A stretch of 62,049 nt of DNA from Candidatus Bathyarchaeota archaeon (GTDB lineage Archaea > Thermoproteota > Bathyarchaeia > Bathyarchaeales > Bathycorpusculaceae): assembly GCA_030607735.1 (NCBI GenBank), contig JAUWJK010000001.1, forward strand, positions 1 to 62,049, in the 5' to 3' direction. The position numbers and the translations under genes are program-made. Positions 19,498 through 28,111 of the stretch are shown here, piece after piece. Numbering within the stretch: position 1 is the stretch's first letter; the number at the start of each line of letters is the position of its first letter. A model generated the notes under the pieces. It saw nothing but the letters and a program-made list of their open reading frames with translations, had not been told where the DNA came from and did no database searches.

Positions 19498-20799
19498 TTA
19501 TTTTAAATCAAAAAGGTTGGAAGCCATAAAAGGAACAAGCATTTCATGTTGATTAAGGCCACCGTGATGACCAAGAACAGAAAATTTTCTTCCACTTACG
19601 TGTTCAAACCAAATAGTTTCGTTGCCATAGGGTAGAATTAGCAAATTGCCTACTCTTTCAGAAAATGATTGTCCAATGTCTCCGATTCCAAATAAACCTT
19701 GCTTAATTGCTTTACTTGTTTCCATTATTTCTGCTTTTTTTCCAATTTTCTTTTGCAATAAAGTTTGAGTATCTAATAGTTTTCCTTGTTTTAAATGGAG
19801 AAAAACATCTCTGGGGCTGCCGGTAGGCAATATTGGAATGCCTTGGCTGTTAGGTTGAAAGTTTTTTATTAAGTCTTGAAAATGATTCAAATATGTTGTT
19901 TTTTTTGGAATAATATCTAATTCTCCATGATCAGATGTAAGGAGTAATAGTGTTTCTTTTGAGGTCGTATTATTAATTTTGTTTATCAAGTTTTTTTTGA
20001 GAAGTGATGTGATCTGGCATAATTCTGTGGAATATTCTTCACTTGTTGGTCCATATTGATGTGCTATCGTGTCTAAATTGCCTAGGTGTACAAAGAAATA
20101 GGCTGGACCTTTTGTCTGTTCTACTTTTTTTCTTAAATTTATAACTAGATCTGAAGCTTGTAGTGAAGGGATAATTTGACTTCCAGCACATAATTGTTTT
20201 GAACAAGCACTATAGGCATCTCTAATGTACATATGAGAAAAAGTTTGGATACCATTTTCTTTTAATGTTTGATGAATGGTTTTTCCTTTGAATAGAATAT
20301 CTGGGGTAAATCTTTTTTTTATGAAAGAATCTTGATTTTCCAAAGTCATTGGTAGGAATTGTAAAGTGTTAATTATCATATCTGTTTGTTTGATGTAAAG
20401 TAAATATTCAAAAAGTCCATGCTCTTGAGGTGTTAAACCAGTATTTAGAGTTGCTAGTGCGTTAGTTGTTTGTGACGGAAAAATACTAGTTAATGGAAAA
20501 ACAACCCCTTTATTATTAAAAGATCTAAAAAAATCATTTTGAGTTTGGGATTTCGTAAATTGAGTTAATCCAAAACCATCCAAAATAAAAAGGATAACTT
20601 TGTTAACATTTTGTCTTGGAATAATCTCATTAAATCCTTTGATCTTTGACTTTGTACTTTTGAGTTTTATATTAAACAGATTAAGTATTAGAGAAGGTAT
20701 GTTTGATATGCAATATTTTTCATAAAATGGATACAGAAAATTATTTTTTAATTTCTGACTTTGAATAGTTTCTAAAACTTCATCAAACATGGTTATCAA
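19498..20799 (-). CDS. Alkaline phosphatase superfamily (phosphodiesterase/pyrophosphatase-type) enzyme
   Basis: 433-residue soluble metalloenzyme of the type I phosphodiesterase/nucleotide pyrophosphatase group. Metal ligands and nucleophile are visible: ILDGFG (about 52), FPSQTTNALATLNTG with the nucleophilic threonine (about 90-104), HLGNLDTIAHQYG, TSDHGE and the late GHHGG. There is no signal peptide, so it is cytoplasmic. It is the last gene of a same-strand series cobT-cobS-cobY and starts 50 bases beyond cobY. A role in the cobalamin pathway is possible by position only, since cobZ, the known phosphatase of the pathway, is also present. Start TTG 20799 has GGAG five bases ahead; ATG 20790 is an alternative. 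Confidence 0.75.
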   Translation of the reverse strand: MITMFDEVLETIQSQKLKNNFLYPFYEKYCISNIPSLILNLFNIKLKSTKSKIKGFNEIIPRQNVNKVILFILDGFGLTQFTKSQTQNDFFRSFNNKGVVFPLTSIFPSQTTNALATLNTGLTPQEHGLFEYLLYIKQTDMIINTLQFLPMTLENQDSFIKKRFTPDILFKGKTIHQTLKENGIQTFSHMYIRDAYSACSKQLCAGSQIIPSLQASDLVINLRKKVEQTKGPAYFFVHLGNLDTIAHQYGPTSEEYSTELCQITSLLKKNLINKINNTTSKETLLLLTSDHGELDIIPKKTTYLNHFQDLIKNFQPNSQGIPILPTGSPRDVFLHLKQGKLLDTQTLLQKKIGKKAEIMETSKAIKQGLFGIGDIGQSFSERVGNLLILPYGNETIWFEHVSGRKFSVLGHHGGLNQHEMLVPFMASNLFDLK

Positions 20800-20851
20800 C
20801 TGTTCTCCATTGAGGATTGTGTAAAGTTTGAAATCAAAAAGGGAGAAAAAA

Positions 20852-21475
20852 TTAAACCTCTTTTATTAAGGAAGGGGAAAGTAATTTTTGTGCAATTTTT
20901 AAATCATTTTGAGTGTTGATGTTTAGAGCTACTTCTTTTTTATCTAGCAAATAAATTTCTTCTGTTAATTCTGTTTCATTGATTTTCTTTCCATTAATGA
21001 TGTTTATCCCAGCGGGTAATACTTTTTTTTCATCCAAATCAAAGGTATATGCTTCACTTAATTCAAGTTTCTTTCTTGTTTTTAGTGGAACTACAACATT
21101 TAAAGCAGATTTTCCGCAGGTATTGAATTTTTTTACAATTAAGTCAATAATCTTGCCTGAAATTAATGGAATATCAGAACCTATGATTAATACTGTTTGT
21201 AGTTTTAATTTTTTAATAGCATATACCATATCGTAAACGTATTCTTTCCCAGGAGTTTTGATTGTAGAGACTTGCATTTTAGACAATAATTGACTAGTTT
21301 TAGGTGTATTATTGCTTACAGCAACTACGATGGCATCAATGCTTTTAGCTTCCCTAAGTCCTTTGAGTACATATTCGATTAAGGGCTTGCCTGCTAATTC
21401 AATCAGAGGTTTTTCTTCAGAAATATTCAAACGAGAGCCTTTACCGCCCGCCATTACTAATGCAGTTATACCCAT
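20852..21475 (-). CDS. cobY: GTP:adenosylcobinamide-phosphate guanylyltransferase
   Basis: Archaeal, non-homologous replacement of CobU. It activates adenosylcobinamide phosphate with GTP to adenosylcobinamide-GDP for CobS. The 207-residue nucleotidyltransferase fold begins ALVMAGGKGSRL (5-16) with the GGxGxR nucleotide loop, followed by EEKPLIELAGKPLIEYVL, and the metal-site segment is IIGSDIPLISG (about 95-105). Overlaps the end of cobS by 10 bases, giving a coupled cobS-cobY pair. A second, divergent copy is encoded at 35.4-36.1 kb. Confidence 0.9.
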   Translation of the reverse strand: MGITALVMAGGKGSRLNISEEKPLIELAGKPLIEYVLKGLREAKSIDAIVVAVSNNTPKTSQLLSKMQVSTIKTPGKEYVYDMVYAIKKLKLQTVLIIGSDIPLISGKIIDLIVKKFNTCGKSALNVVVPLKTRKKLELSEAYTFDLDEKKVLPAGINIINGKKINETELTEEIYLLDKKEVALNINTQNDLKIAQKLLSPSLIKEV

Positions 21476-22218
21476 CTGACCATCGCCAATAATACAATAA
21501 TTGATGTCATTCGTGATAATTCGTTTGTTGCGCCTAATACATCTCCAGTTATGCCTTTGAAATGTTTATGAGAAAGAAGAACTATGAAGAGACTTGTGAT
21601 TATAGCTGTCAATATTGTTGCGATTCCAACTATTCCTAACAGAGTTAAAGCTATTCCAAAAGAAAGCGCTAAAGCAACTACTAAGCGGATGGCTCCTTTT
21701 TTACCGTGCATTGCTTCAAGGAAAGGAGAATTCATTCCTTTATGAACTGATTTACCTGACCAAGATCCTATCACCATCGAAAGCTTAGCTGAGATCTCAA
21801 CTACAATTACACTTTGGATAATAATATTAGAGGTTAATTCAGAGAAAGAGAGAGCAGTAATTAAAAAAGTCATAATACCTAAAGATAATCCACCTGCACC
21901 AGTCAATTGGTCATGCATTATTTCGATTTTTCTTTCAGGTGACCCATGAGCCATAATACCATCTCCAAAATCCAATAACCCATCGGTATGATGTAATCCT
22001 GTAATAATCAGCAATAGTCCTAACACTAATACACCAACAATAGAACTGGGAAGAAAATAAAACAGAACCCAACCAAAAACACCCGCTAATAAACCAATAA
22101 AGCCACCAATGAGAGGAAAAATAAACATGTTTTTCGCACAATCAGTTAACATATCTTTATCCATACTTAATGGCAGGACTGTTAAAAAAGAAAAAAGATT
22201 TTTTAGCTCTTTAATCAT
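21466..22218 (-). CDS. cobS: Adenosylcobinamide-GDP ribazoletransferase (cobalamin synthase)
   Basis: Integral membrane enzyme joining alpha-ribazole(-phosphate) to adenosylcobinamide-GDP, the last assembly step of B12. About 250 residues with six or seven hydrophobic segments. The metal-binding motif is complete: LHHTDGLLDFGDGIM (about 75-89), then IEIMHDQLTGAGGLSLG, and the C-terminal GDVLGATNELSR. ATG 22218 is chosen because AGGTGA, contained in the end of cobT, lies nine bases upstream; a TTG at 22227 is too close to that site. It stands between cobT and cobY and overlaps cobY. Confidence 0.93.
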   Translation of the reverse strand: MIKELKNLFSFLTVLPLSMDKDMLTDCAKNMFIFPLIGGFIGLLAGVFGWVLFYFLPSSIVGVLVLGLLLIITGLHHTDGLLDFGDGIMAHGSPERKIEIMHDQLTGAGGLSLGIMTFLITALSFSELTSNIIIQSVIVVEISAKLSMVIGSWSGKSVHKGMNSPFLEAMHGKKGAIRLVVALALSFGIALTLLGIVGIATILTAIITSLFIVLLSHKHFKGITGDVLGATNELSRMTSIIVLLAMVRWV

Positions 22219-22227
22219 TTGAAACAA

Positions 22228-23328
22228 TCACCTCTTGGTCATAAGAATTTCATAGTTCTTTTCAATTTCTCGAAGAATCATATTCTTTGTAATTGCACCA
22301 CTTAATTTAGCCATAGCTGCTATTGAAGCACCTCCAGCACCAACACCTTCTTTTACAATACCGGTCTCATATGCTTTCAAACCAGATAATTTTGATAATT
22401 TAAAATCTAAATCAGCAGCTAAAACAGGAACATTACTAATCTGAGCGACTATTCCTCTAATATCAGATGAACTATCTTGTATTATCCACCTAGTGGTTCC
22501 AATAGCTACATTACATAAAATTTCCGGATTTAAAGCGTTAATAACTGCCAAAATAGCTGTCATTTGAGTACCACCAGCCATCAAAACTGGAACCTGAGAA
22601 GCTGCACCAATTACCAACCCTGCAAAAGCAGGCATCATAGGATCACCCATACAAGAGATCGCTTTTATTGGATCATCCTTTAAACTTCCAAATTTTATTC
22701 CTGCGGCTTTTAATCCTAAATTAACTGTATTAGTTTTTAGAAAGTGTGGATTATCAGGCATACTACTACTAACCTTTCCTTCAGCTTTCACACCTATTGC
22801 AGAAAGAACACCTAATGCGGTTGTAGTCCCCCCTGGAATACTTTCTCCTATTATAAGATAATCAGTTGTATTAGCTAATTGTTTTCCTGCGATTATTGAT
22901 CTTTGGAGCACTTCTTTAGTGTTTTCAACAGAATGTCCAGTTCGCATATCTTTTCCTGGAGCACCACCCAAATTCAAAAAAGGAATGTGGGGTTCTATTT
23001 TTAGCCCACTATTAGCGATTAATACAGGTATATTTGCTAGTCTCAAAGCTGACATAGTGATTAGAGCAGGAGTAGGGATTCCAGAAGGTGTTATTGGTAC
23101 ACCATTAATGCATTTACATTTACCTAAAAGCAGAAGTTCAGCATCTGCAGGAGGAGTATAATCCGTAATTTGTGGATTTGATCCTGCTGCTGATATTCCG
23201 GGTATTTTGGCTGTTTCTGTGGTTCCAATGGCACATACAAACAGTGGATGTGCTCCTTCAATTTCTGATAAAAATGCTTCCGCTTTTAATTCATTACTAG
23301 CTATTAAAATATCAAATTTTCTTTTCAA
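22228..23328 (-). CDS. cobT: CobT-type nicotinate-nucleotide phosphoribosyltransferase
   Basis: Predicted to activate the lower-ligand base of B12 to its alpha-ribotide using nicotinate mononucleotide. The 366-residue protein is the archaeal form of CobT (TIGR00303-like group), rich in glycine loops such as GESIPGGTTTALGVLSA and VGAGGASIAAMAKL near the C-terminus. The catalytic-region segments SCMGDPMMPAFAGLV and LMAGGTQMTAILAV resemble those of CobT. Start is TTG at 23328 with no strong ribosome binding site. It is nine bases after the Dph6-like gene and directly before cobS, within the B12 operon. The base activated is not readable from sequence. Confidence 0.88.
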   Translation of the reverse strand: MKRKFDILIASNELKAEAFLSEIEGAHPLFVCAIGTTETAKIPGISAAGSNPQITDYTPPADAELLLLGKCKCINGVPITPSGIPTPALITMSALRLANIPVLIANSGLKIEPHIPFLNLGGAPGKDMRTGHSVENTKEVLQRSIIAGKQLANTTDYLIIGESIPGGTTTALGVLSAIGVKAEGKVSSSMPDNPHFLKTNTVNLGLKAAGIKFGSLKDDPIKAISCMGDPMMPAFAGLVIGAASQVPVLMAGGTQMTAILAVINALNPEILCNVAIGTTRWIIQDSSSDIRGIVAQISNVPVLAADLDFKLSKLSGLKAYETGIVKEGVGAGGASIAAMAKLSGAITKNMILREIEKNYEILMTKR

Positions 23329-23337
23329 GACGTATTT

Positions 23338-24027
23338 TCACTCTTTAGATTTTATGGAATATTGCGTGATTTTTAGTCGACCATACCCGTTTATTGTTGT
23401 TTTTTCACTATCTGTTATTTCTATTCGATTTTTAAATAATGGACCATCTGTTACAAATGAGTGAAATTCACCATGTTCACCACAAGGATCAATTGTTTTG
23501 ATATTAAGCAGATCTTTAAAGAATGTTTGGTTGATCTCTCTTCCTAACCATTCTAAGCCTAGAACCTCATTTTTTACACGAACGATTATTGCTTTAAAAC
23601 CTTCGTTAATGAATTCAGTCAGAATTTGTTTTGTATCAAGATGCCATAAAGGGCGAACTGGAGTTAAACCAACTTCATGACATATTCTATCCAGCCAGCC
23701 TTCTTCATGGAGAGCAACATCAAATACATCACCGGTAACTAATCCTTCTACACCTTTATTTTTAAAGTCTAAAAGTGCCTTTCTAAAATTTTCTTCATAC
23801 ATATCTGGTGATGTTACTTGTTTAATAATGGGAATACCAATAGCATTTGATTGGACATTCAAAAGGTCAGACCCAATCAAGTGAAATTTTGATATTGTGT
23901 CATCAGCCATCATTATTAACAATTTTTTAACATTATAACCTTCTTTGATGGCCTTATAACATGCTAGACAACTATCTTTTCCACCACTCCAAGCTACAGC
24001 CACATTCATATTTTTTTTGTGCTTCAT
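23338..24027 (-). CDS. Dph6-like ATP-pyrophosphatase (diphthine ammonia ligase family)
   Basis: 229-residue PP-loop ATPase with SGGKDSCLACYKA after a short N-terminus and the family segment GLVTGDVFDVALHEEGWLDRIC. The C-terminal DPCGEHGEFHSFV is diagnostic for the Dph6/MJ0570 group. Dph6 amidates diphthine on EF-2, and members are often found near B12 genes in archaea, where the link is unexplained. I place the start at ATG 24027, one base beyond the stop of btuD, because a longer in-frame version from 24105 would overlap btuD by 77 bases and add an N-terminus not expected for the family. ATG 24009 is a further option. Confidence 0.8.
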   Translation of the reverse strand: MKHKKNMNVAVAWSGGKDSCLACYKAIKEGYNVKKLLIMMADDTISKFHLIGSDLLNVQSNAIGIPIIKQVTSPDMYEENFRKALLDFKNKGVEGLVTGDVFDVALHEEGWLDRICHEVGLTPVRPLWHLDTKQILTEFINEGFKAIIVRVKNEVLGLEWLGREINQTFFKDLLNIKTIDPCGEHGEFHSFVTDGPLFKNRIEITDSEKTTINGYGRLKITQYSIKSKE

Positions 24028-24028
24028 T

Positions 24029-25381
24029 TTATTTGGCCTCGTTGTGGAAAATATTTTTATTAGAACGGGTATTTGGTTTGAGATGAGCTTCGTATTTAAT
24101 ATCATTCTTTTGAATTGTTTTCAGTTTTTCATCGGAAACATTAAGTAAAGCTAAAAGTTCATTCTGATCTTTAACAAATTTAGCCCCATTTTTTTTCATA
24201 TCTTCAAACAATTCTTTTGCTTTTCCATTTGTAAAATCCCTTCTTTCAATTGGAAGTTCATCAATAACATAAACTGGAATATTCATGCTCAAAGCTTCTC
24301 GGGCTGTTTTTAAGTTTTGCAAGTTACCATAGCCAAAAGGAACTGATGCTAATACTACCGCACTAGCTTTGCTAATCATGGTTAAATTTTTTCTACGACT
24401 TTTTTCCATTATCGGAGAGAAAGGAGCCTCGGCTATTACTGGAATTTTCAAGATTTTTGCGGTTTCATAATCAGTATCCAAAACATTCAAAACACCTGTT
24501 GTTAAAGGATAACCTTCATCGATAAGAATTTTCATTAACCCAGTTCCGGTTCCAGCCCCTGAAATCAAATGTATTGAACATTTTCTATATTGTGGTGTCT
24601 TTTGTGGAGAAAGAGGAATTATATAAATCGAGTTTGTCACTAAATGTTTCTGAATTATAGCATCAACATTAAAAACACTTTTAATATTTTCACTAGTCAA
24701 AACATTGGATAATGAACCCGCAGAAAATATTTTCCCTTTCTTAAGCAAAATTGCAGAATTGCAATAGCGAGCTGCCAAATTTAAATCATGGAAAACAGCT
24801 AAAATAATAATTTTCCCACCACTGCTAAGATTTTTTACTAGGTCCATTATTTCTAGCTGATTTATTATATCCAAATGGGTAAGTGGTTCATCGAGTAAAA
24901 GAAGTTTAGGTTCTTGTGCAATTGCTCTGGCAATTATCACTCTTTGTTTCTCTCCACCACTAAGTTCATTAATTGGCCGATTAGCAAATTGCCAAGTATT
25001 AGTTAAGAGCATTACTTTTTTTGCAATAGCCATGTCCTTTTTGCTTTCCATCTGGAAACGAGACATATGGGGATTACGTCCCATCAATACGATGTCAAGT
25101 GAATTAAAACTAAAACCAATACTGGTATCTTGTGGAACAACAGCCAATTTCTTAGCGACATCAATACTTTCAAGAGAATAAATATCTTTGTCGTCTAGTA
25201 AAATTGTACCTTTATGTGGCTTTAGAAGTCGACTAATACTCTTTAATAGAGTAGTTTTTCCAGACCCATTTGGCCCCAGTACCCCCACAAAATCTCCTGG
25301 TTTAACGGAAAGATGTAATGAATCTAGAACTTTAACAGAGCCATAACGACATTCTATACCATCTACATTTAGTAATACCAT
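24029..25381 (-). CDS. btuD: BtuD-type ABC transporter ATPase with extra C-terminal domain
   Basis: ATPase subunit for import of cobalamin or a related metal chelate. Residues 1-250 hold Walker A GPNGSGKTTLLKS (about 36), the Q-loop, the signature LSGGEKQRVIIARAIA and Walker B LLLLDEPLTHLD. From about 265 to 435 there is a second domain absent from bacterial BtuD, with LISGAGTGTGLMKILIDEG, ILKIPVIAEAPFSP, VVLASVPFGYGNLQNL and IPVYVIDELPIERRDF, which looks like a Rossmann-type nucleotide-binding fold. Similar extensions are known to me from some archaeal cobalamin importers; their purpose is unknown. The gene is 16 bases behind btuC. Confidence 0.88.
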   Translation of the reverse strand: MVLLNVDGIECRYGSVKVLDSLHLSVKPGDFVGVLGPNGSGKTTLLKSISRLLKPHKGTILLDDKDIYSLESIDVAKKLAVVPQDTSIGFSFNSLDIVLMGRNPHMSRFQMESKKDMAIAKKVMLLTNTWQFANRPINELSGGEKQRVIIARAIAQEPKLLLLDEPLTHLDIINQLEIMDLVKNLSSGGKIIILAVFHDLNLAARYCNSAILLKKGKIFSAGSLSNVLTSENIKSVFNVDAIIQKHLVTNSIYIIPLSPQKTPQYRKCSIHLISGAGTGTGLMKILIDEGYPLTTGVLNVLDTDYETAKILKIPVIAEAPFSPIMEKSRRKNLTMISKASAVVLASVPFGYGNLQNLKTAREALSMNIPVYVIDELPIERRDFTNGKAKELFEDMKKNGAKFVKDQNELLALLNVSDEKLKTIQKNDIKYEAHLKPNTRSNKNIFHNEAK

Positions 25382-25397
25382 ATTTACAATTTACCTC

Positions 25398-26495
25398 TCA
25401 AAGTGCATAGCTATCTTTTTTCTTTTTAAAGAGTAAAATGAAGAAAGGGGCACCTGTAAGCATGGTTATTATGCCTACGGGTAATTCAAGAGTTGATGCG
25501 AAGGGCGTAGCTATTACTCGTGCAGCTGCATCACAAATTACTAAGAAAATTGCGCCTACAAGTATAGAGGCTGGAAAAAGTATACGATGGTCTGGTCCAA
25601 TTACCAATCTAGTTATATGGGGTACCATTAGACCTACAAAACCAACTAATCCGCTTAATGATACTGCTGCGGCAGTAACCAGTGAAGCAAGAATTAAAAG
25701 AACTTTCTTTGATCTTTCAACATTCACACCTAAATTGTGTGCAGTTTCTTCCCCTAAAGCTAACATATTAAGATCTCTGGCATAAAAATATGAAAGGATT
25801 ATGCCGATCAGAATAAAAGGAGTAACTGAAAAAATATCCAACCAAAGGACATTGGAAAAACCGCCAATTAACCAAAAAATAATCGAGGTGAGTTCATCAC
25901 CAGCCACAACTTCTACCAGTGCGACTATAGCATATAAAAAAAAGTTTACCGCTATTCCCGTTAATATTAGAGTTGTTACTGGAACTCTTGAACCTACTCT
26001 TGATATGTTATATACCAAAGCCATTGCCATTAGAGCACCTAAAAATGCTGCAACTTGTACAAGACGAAAACCAAAAAGCGATGTTCCTGCAGCAAATAAA
26101 ATAGAAATCGATGCACCCACAGCTGCACCAGCCGAAACACCTAATAAATAAGAGTCAGCCATAGGATTTTTGAAAACACCCTGATAAACTACGCCTGATC
26201 CTGCCAAGGCAGCACCTACTAAAGCACCCGCAATAATTCTCGGTAAACGTATTTGGAGAATTATGCTGGTATTTTGTGGAGAAAGTAGGGATGAATCTAT
26301 CATAGAGTCTAAAAAAGGAAATTGTTTACTAATTATTGTTAAAATATCGATAAATGATATTTGAGCATATCCTATATTCAAAGAAACTATGATTGTTAAT
26401 AGTAGCAAAAAAACCAATAAGATTAGAATGAGTTTCCATCTTGAAGCACGCCTAAAAAAATTGCTTTCAACTTCAATATTAGTCATCATAATCAC
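25398..26495 (-). CDS. btuC: BtuC/FecCD-type importer permease
   Basis: Membrane subunit of a type II ABC importer, 365 residues with about ten helices. The FecCD signatures are LQIRLPRIIAGALVGAALAGSG (described here by its core RLPRIIAGALVGA, about 90), NPMADSYLLGVSAGAAVGA and the C-terminal GFVGLMVPHITRLVIGPDHR, which contacts the ATPase. Substrate is inferred as a corrinoid from the flanking btuD, btuF and cob genes; iron-siderophore import uses the same family. The gene is 29 bases downstream of btuF. Confidence 0.88.
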   Translation of the reverse strand: MIMMTNIEVESNFFRRASRWKLILILLVFLLLLTIIVSLNIGYAQISFIDILTIISKQFPFLDSMIDSSLLSPQNTSIILQIRLPRIIAGALVGAALAGSGVVYQGVFKNPMADSYLLGVSAGAAVGASISILFAAGTSLFGFRLVQVAAFLGALMAMALVYNISRVGSRVPVTTLILTGIAVNFFLYAIVALVEVVAGDELTSIIFWLIGGFSNVLWLDIFSVTPFILIGIILSYFYARDLNMLALGEETAHNLGVNVERSKKVLLILASLVTAAAVSLSGLVGFVGLMVPHITRLVIGPDHRILFPASILVGAIFLVICDAAARVIATPFASTLELPVGIITMLTGAPFFILLFKKKKDSYAL

Positions 26496-26524
26496 AAAAA
26501 AATATAGGGAGAGAATTAAAAGAG

Positions 26525-27486
26525 TTATGGATGGAATACTTCGGCTAATGTTTCAAGAGTCTCTGCGATCCTAGGACCAGCTCTAGCCAGAAGATCAGAA
26601 TCTATATCATAAATTCTATCATTTTGCAAGGCACTTATTGTCTCCCAACCAGGTCTATCTTTAATGTTATCAAAGCTACCCCAGAAATTCACTCCATGTT
26701 CTTCAGGCACAATCATTATATCAGGATTTCTAGTTATTACTGCTTCAGCGCTTGATAAGAAATATTCCAGATCTTGATCTGCGAAGAGGTTTTCTCCTCC
26801 AGCTACTTCTATTAGTTCATTTTGCCATGATTGGGAACCTGCTGTCCAAAGAGATGTTGGATCATACCAGACTTCATAATACACTGTTGGAATCGAATCT
26901 GCATTTGCCACTGATACTTCTACTGCTGCAATTTTTGTATTTATATCGTTAATAATCGCTGTAGCTTCAGCATTTTTATTTGTTAATATTCCAGCTAATT
27001 CAATATTATCTATAACACCGTCAATTGTTATAGGATCTAATACAACTACTGGGATACCCATGCCTCGTAATGTGGTGATTGTCTCACCAAGGACTCCTCC
27101 TGTTGCTAAAATCAAATCCGGATTAAGAGAGGCTATTACTTCAAGATTTGGATTGTCAAAACTTCCAACACTAGTCATGTTTCCTGCTTGGACCCAAGCT
27201 GAAAAATTGTAAGGATAATTGTCAAAATCAGTAACTCCAACAACTAAGTCACCAGCATCTATAGCATAGATAATTTCAGTAATACTTGGTGCTAGTGAAA
27301 TAAGACTTTCAGGATATGCTTCCAATCCAATTTCAACTCCTGAATCATCTACTACTGTAACAACAAATTCTCCAGAATCTCCAGTTAATTGTGGATAAAA
27401 TGTGTATAAACCTATAGCAGAAATTATTAGAACTGCAGTTATAAATCCGATAAGAACGTATTTTGTGTTTATCTTTAATTCCTCAT
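26525..27486 (-). CDS. btuF: BtuF-type substrate-binding protein; N-terminus split by an apparent one-base deletion
   Basis: Surface-exposed binding protein that delivers a corrinoid (or similar chelate) to BtuCD. The mature part holds LISLAPSITEIIYAIDAGD and LNPDLILATGG, typical of cluster A-II binding proteins. An in-frame TTG at 27325 opens 266 residues, but codons upstream stay open for about 50 more and spell an N-terminal anchor, KYVLIGFITAVLIISAIGLY, with no ATG/GTG/TTG before a stop. ATG 27486 is one base out of frame; adding a base near 27474-27480 gives MR-x-LKINTKYVLIGF, a normal signal/anchor start. The span 962 bases is one short of a multiple of three. No lipobox cysteine is seen, so anchoring is by the helix. 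Confidence 0.8.
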
Positions 27487-27490
27487 TTTA

Positions 27491-27508
27491 TTGGATGGTT
27501 GATCCAAC
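27491..27508. promoter_or_regulatory. Palindrome in the btuF-cobZ divergent spacer, possible operator
   Basis: TTGGATGGTTGATCCAACC contains two nested inverted repeats, TTGGAT/ATCCAA and GGTTG/CAACC. It lies just ahead of the proposed btuF start and about 75 bases before the cobZ start. A dimeric repressor controlling both directions in response to B12 would bind such a site; no regulator gene is in the neighbourhood. Confidence 0.35.
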
Positions 27509-27581
27509 CGAGTTTAATAAAGGTTTTCTTAACAACAAAACGCTTAAGTTGAACATTAAAGTAAATGAGGATCTGATAAAA

Positions 27582-28055
27582 ATGAATAAAAATATCCCTC
27601 CATTAGTTGAATATTTTGAAAAGAAGGGAATCACTTTAAAAGATCTTGTTGATACTGCACTCGAACTTTTTGTACCACATCCAGGTATTGAAACTGAGGC
27701 AAAAGCAGCTAAACTTCTCGAAGAAGAATTTCTTGAAACCATGTCAGACGTTAATGTTTCCACTCTAGAAGTAGCTTGCTTTAGAGCACAAGAAGATGCT
27801 GAAAAGGGGTTAATTCCAGGATTATCACTTGAAAGATTTATGGGACGACCAGGATTAGTGGCTGATGAACTATTAGGACTTACGATAGCAGATTATATTG
27901 CTGGAGCAAGAGGCATTTTTGAATTCACTAGGTTTGATCAATCGAAACCTGGAATACTAAAAAAACTCGGGCCCATCACTAACGATGCTGTAGGTGGTTT
28001 AGTAGCTGGTGTTTCATCAAACATCTATACTAACGCATTCAGAAAAAACAAATAA
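27582..28055 (+). CDS. cobZ: CobZ, alpha-ribazole-5'-phosphate / cobalamin-5'-phosphate phosphatase
   Basis: Removes the 5'-phosphate from the nucleotide-loop intermediate, the archaeal counterpart of bacterial CobC. The 157-residue product has LVDTALELFVPHPGIE (about 20-35), RAQEDAEKGLIPGLS and ADELLGLTIADYIAGARG followed by FDQSKPGILKKLGP, a pattern I recognise from CobZ and the PgpA-related phosphatases. It diverges from btuF, so all late B12 assembly steps except CbiB/CobD are within 8 kb here. The ATG at 27582 has GAGG 11 bases upstream. Longer in-frame starts back to 27402 would run into btuF and add an unrelated stretch, so I prefer the short form. Confidence 0.82.
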   Translation: MNKNIPPLVEYFEKKGITLKDLVDTALELFVPHPGIETEAKAAKLLEEEFLETMSDVNVSTLEVACFRAQEDAEKGLIPGLSLERFMGRPGLVADELLGLTIADYIAGARGIFEFTRFDQSKPGILKKLGPITNDAVGGLVAGVSSNIYTNAFRKNK

Positions 28056-28111
28056 GTTAACCGCCTGACTAAAAAAACCACAGGTTCGATTGTTTAATCT
28101 CTAACTTCCAT

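Noticed and set aside
19498-20799. AlkP-family gene as the missing cobalamin-phosphate phosphatase
   Set aside because: A CobZ gene at 27582-28055 fills that step, so there is no gap to fill; kept only as a gene of unknown role in the operon.
27402-27581. Extended N-terminus of CobZ from an upstream ATG at 27402
   Set aside because: It would overlap the 5' end of btuF and encodes a stretch unlike other CobZ proteins, so the short start at 27582 is preferred.
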